Source: Actinomadura madurae
Lineage (GTDB): Bacteria; Actinomycetota; Actinomycetes; Streptosporangiales; Streptosporangiaceae
Length of the DNA stretch: 64,000 nucleotides
Assembly: GCF_900115095.1 (NCBI RefSeq)
Contig: NZ_FOVH01000006.1
Coordinates: forward strand, 372,001-436,000
Reading direction: 5' to 3'
A program made the translations under genes and the position numbers. The notes beneath the pieces were generated by a model that searched no databases, was not told where the DNA came from, and was given only the letters and a program-made list of their open reading frames with translations. Within the stretch, counting starts at the first letter, position 1; every line of letters begins with the position of its first letter. This document shows, piece after piece, positions 62,176 through 64,000 of the stretch.

Positions 62176-63075
62176 ATGGTCTCGGAGCTGTTCGACGCGG
62201 ACGCGTGGAAAGAGGTGGAGGGGTTCGGCTTCACCGACATCACCTACCACCGGGCCGTGGACCACGGGACGGTGCGGGTGGCGTTCGACCGTCCGGAGGT
62301 GCGCAACGCGTTCCGCCCGCACACGGTGGACGAGCTGTACCGGGCGCTCGACCACGCGCGGATGTCCAGCGACATCGGGTGCGTGCTGATCACGGGGAAC
62401 GGGCCGTCGTCCAGGGATGGCGGCTGGGCGTTCTGCTCCGGCGGCGACCAGCGGATCCGGGGCAAGGACGGCTACAAGTACGCCGAGGGGGAGACCTCGG
62501 AGACGATCGACCCGGCGCGGGCCGGACGGCTGCACATCCTGGAGGTGCAGCGGCTGATCCGGTTCATGGGCAAGGTCGTCATCTGCGTGGTGCCGGGCTG
62601 GGCCGCGGGCGGCGGGCACAGCCTGCACGTGGTGTGCGATCTGACGCTCGCCAGCCGAGAGCACGCGCGGTTCAAGCAGACCGACGCGGACGTGGCGAGC
62701 TTCGACGGCGGGTTCGGGTCGGCGTACCTGGCGCGGCAGGTGGGGCAGAAGTTCGCCCGCGAGATCTTCTTCCTGGGCGAGGCCTACGACGCCGAGGCGG
62801 CGCACCGGATGGGCATGGTCAACGCGGTCGTCCCGCACGCCGAGCTGGAGGCCGTGGCGCTGGAGTGGGCGCGCAAGGTCAACGGCAAGAGCCCGACGGC
62901 GCAGCGGATGCTGAAGTACGCGTTCAACATGGTCGACGACGGTCTGGTGGGGCAGCAGGTGTTCGCCGGAGAGGCGACCCGGCTCGCCTACGGCACCGAC
63001 GAGGCGGCCGAGGGACGCGACGCGTTCCTGGAGAAGCGCGATCCCGATTGGTCGCGTTTCCCGTGGTACTACTAA
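62176..63075 (+). CDS. menB: 1,4-Dihydroxy-2-naphthoyl-CoA synthase
   Basis: The 299-residue crotonase-fold enzyme closes the ring of o-succinylbenzoyl-CoA. Markers are the MenB-type start WKEVEGFGFTDITYHRA, VRVAFDRPEVRNAFRPHTVDEL near 35-56, the insert AFCSGGDQRIRGKDGYKYAEG near 88-108, WAAGGGHSLHVVCDLTLAS near 142-160 and the C-terminal EAAEGRDAFLEKRDPDW. GAGAGG lies 5 bases before the ATG. It lies 64 bp upstream of menC in the same direction. Confidence 0.95.
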   Translation: MVSELFDADAWKEVEGFGFTDITYHRAVDHGTVRVAFDRPEVRNAFRPHTVDELYRALDHARMSSDIGCVLITGNGPSSRDGGWAFCSGGDQRIRGKDGYKYAEGETSETIDPARAGRLHILEVQRLIRFMGKVVICVVPGWAAGGGHSLHVVCDLTLASREHARFKQTDADVASFDGGFGSAYLARQVGQKFAREIFFLGEAYDAEAAHRMGMVNAVVPHAELEAVALEWARKVNGKSPTAQRMLKYAFNMVDDGLVGQQVFAGEATRLAYGTDEAAEGRDAFLEKRDPDWSRFPWYY

Positions 63076-63139
63076 TTGTTCGTACGGACGGTGTGATCCG
63101 GAATACGTTGATTCAGCGGGCAGGTCAGGGGGTCGGCGC

Positions 63140-64000
63140 GTGCGGGTGTTCTCCATCCCGATGCGGACGCGGTTCCGCGGTGTGACGCGGCGGGAGGGCG
63201 CCCTGATCCAGGGCCCCGCCGGCTGGGGGGAGTTCTCGCCGTTCGCCGAGTACGGCCCGGCCGAGTGCGCGCGGTGGCTGGCCGCCGCCCGCGAGGCGGC
63301 GTGCGAGGGCTGGCCCGCGCCCGTCCGCGACCGGGTCCCGGTGAACGTGACGGTCCCGGCGGTCGGCCCGGAGCGGGCGTTCGAGATGGTGAAGGAGTCC
63401 GGCTGCCGGACCGCGAAGGTGAAGGTCGCCGAGCGCGGGCAGGGAGAGGCCGACGACCTGGCGCGGGTGGAGGCGGTCCGCGCGGCGATCGGCCCGCAGG
63501 GCAGGGTCCGGATCGATGTGAACGGCGGCTGGGACGTCGACCGCGCGGCGCGGATGATCCGGGCGCTGGACCGGTGGGAGCTGGAGTACGCCGAGCAGCC
63601 CTGCGCGACGCTGGAAGAGCTGGCGCGGCTGCGGCGGCTGGTGGACGTCCCGGTCGCGGCGGACGAGTCGATCCGCCGCGCCGAGGATCCGCTGAAGGTC
63701 CGGGCGGCGGGCGCCGCCGACATCGCGGTGCTGAAGGTGCAGCCGCTCGGCGGGGTCGCGGCGGCGCTGCGGGTGGCGGAGGCGTGCGGGCTGCCGGTGG
63801 TGGTGTCGAGCGCGGTGGAGACGTCGGTGGGGCTGGCGGCGGGTCTCGCGCTCGCGGCCGCGCTGCCGGAGCTGCCGTACGCGTGCGGGCTGGGGACGCT
63901 GGCGCTGCTTGAGGGCGACGTCGTGCGCGATCCGCTGCGGCCCGTGGAGGGTGAGATCGAGGTGCGGCGGCCGGTGGTGGACGAGCAGGCGCTGCGGCGC
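63140..64000 (+). CDS. menC: o-Succinylbenzoate synthase (partial, runs off the window)
   Basis: The first 287 codons of an enolase-superfamily enzyme are present. It dehydrates SHCHC to o-succinylbenzoate in menaquinone synthesis. Visible are GWGEFSPFAEYGPAE near 27-41, the catalytic Lys pair in AKVKVAERG near 91-99, metal ligands in RIDVNGGWD near 123, EYAEQPC near 148 and ADESIRR near 173, and the Lys of AVLKVQPLGG near 196. GTG start with a G-rich stretch upstream. The C-terminus lies beyond position 64000. Confidence 0.92.
   Translation, partial: MRVFSIPMRTRFRGVTRREGALIQGPAGWGEFSPFAEYGPAECARWLAAAREAACEGWPAPVRDRVPVNVTVPAVGPERAFEMVKESGCRTAKVKVAERGQGEADDLARVEAVRAAIGPQGRVRIDVNGGWDVDRAARMIRALDRWELEYAEQPCATLEELARLRRLVDVPVAADESIRRAEDPLKVRAAGAADIAVLKVQPLGGVAAALRVAEACGLPVVVSSAVETSVGLAAGLALAAALPELPYACGLGTLALLEGDVVRDPLRPVEGEIEVRRPVVDEQALRR

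Overview
This window is a stretch of chromosome from a very GC-rich actinomycete. Coding third positions are almost all G or C, GTG starts and 4-bp ATGA or GTGA overlaps are common, and gene order points to the Streptosporangiales (an Actinomadura/Thermomonospora-like bacterium). I see no tRNA, rRNA, insertion sequence, prophage or CRISPR array. Apart from one broken gene it looks like ordinary housekeeping chromosome with several accessory metabolic and regulatory islands.

Layout. 1-4.5 kb: end of a proline racemase-family gene, aldehyde dehydrogenase, lactonase, an unknown protein and TesB thioesterase. 4.7-6.7 kb: pgi and an EF-hand protein. 6.8-13.3 kb: a sugar-uptake island with a GntR regulator, ascorbate-type PTS IIC/IIB/IIA and a SIS isomerase on the minus strand, opposite a secreted unknown protein and a PfkB kinase. 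13.4-19.4 kb: small regulator/target pairs (AraC with NmrA-like and DUF1772; ArsR-like with an alpha/beta hydrolase), a phosphoesterase and a TetR. 19.6-21.4 kb: thiC behind a TPP riboswitch. 21.5-24.7 kb: unknown membrane protein, orphan histidine kinase and a CDP-alcohol phosphatidyltransferase.

24.7-40.5 kb follows the actinobacterial 'pgsA-DUF881-sbp-DUF881-(gcvH)-garA-ftsR-DUF151-merR-gcvP' neighbourhood known from mycobacteria. Here it is interrupted by a sugar nucleotidyltransferase fusion and a MocR/LysE pair, and gcvH is missing from its usual place. gcvP lies behind a tandem glycine riboswitch, with a large flippase-like membrane protein divergent to it.

40.5-48.2 kb carries small genes and a lutABC lactate-oxidation operon whose lutA has an in-frame TAG. 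48.2-55.4 kb is a nitrate-assimilation island: narK, nasA, nirD, an NnaR-type regulator and a sirohydrochlorin chelatase. nasA and nirD are each preceded by the same 38-bp four-box array with 11-bp periodicity, best read as a GlnR site. 55.4-57.9 kb is a MarR regulator with a DrrAB-type ABC exporter. 58-60.6 kb has a phytase-like esterase and a sigma-70 factor. 60.9-64 kb holds menE, menB and the start of menC for menaquinone.

The least expected signals are regulatory: an identical 19-bp site in front of a TetR gene and, 14 kb away, upstream of the sigma factor; the paired GlnR arrays; and a GntR operator with a near-copy inside its own regulator gene. The decaying lutA, the missing gcvH and a zinc-ribbon form of GarA are also notable.
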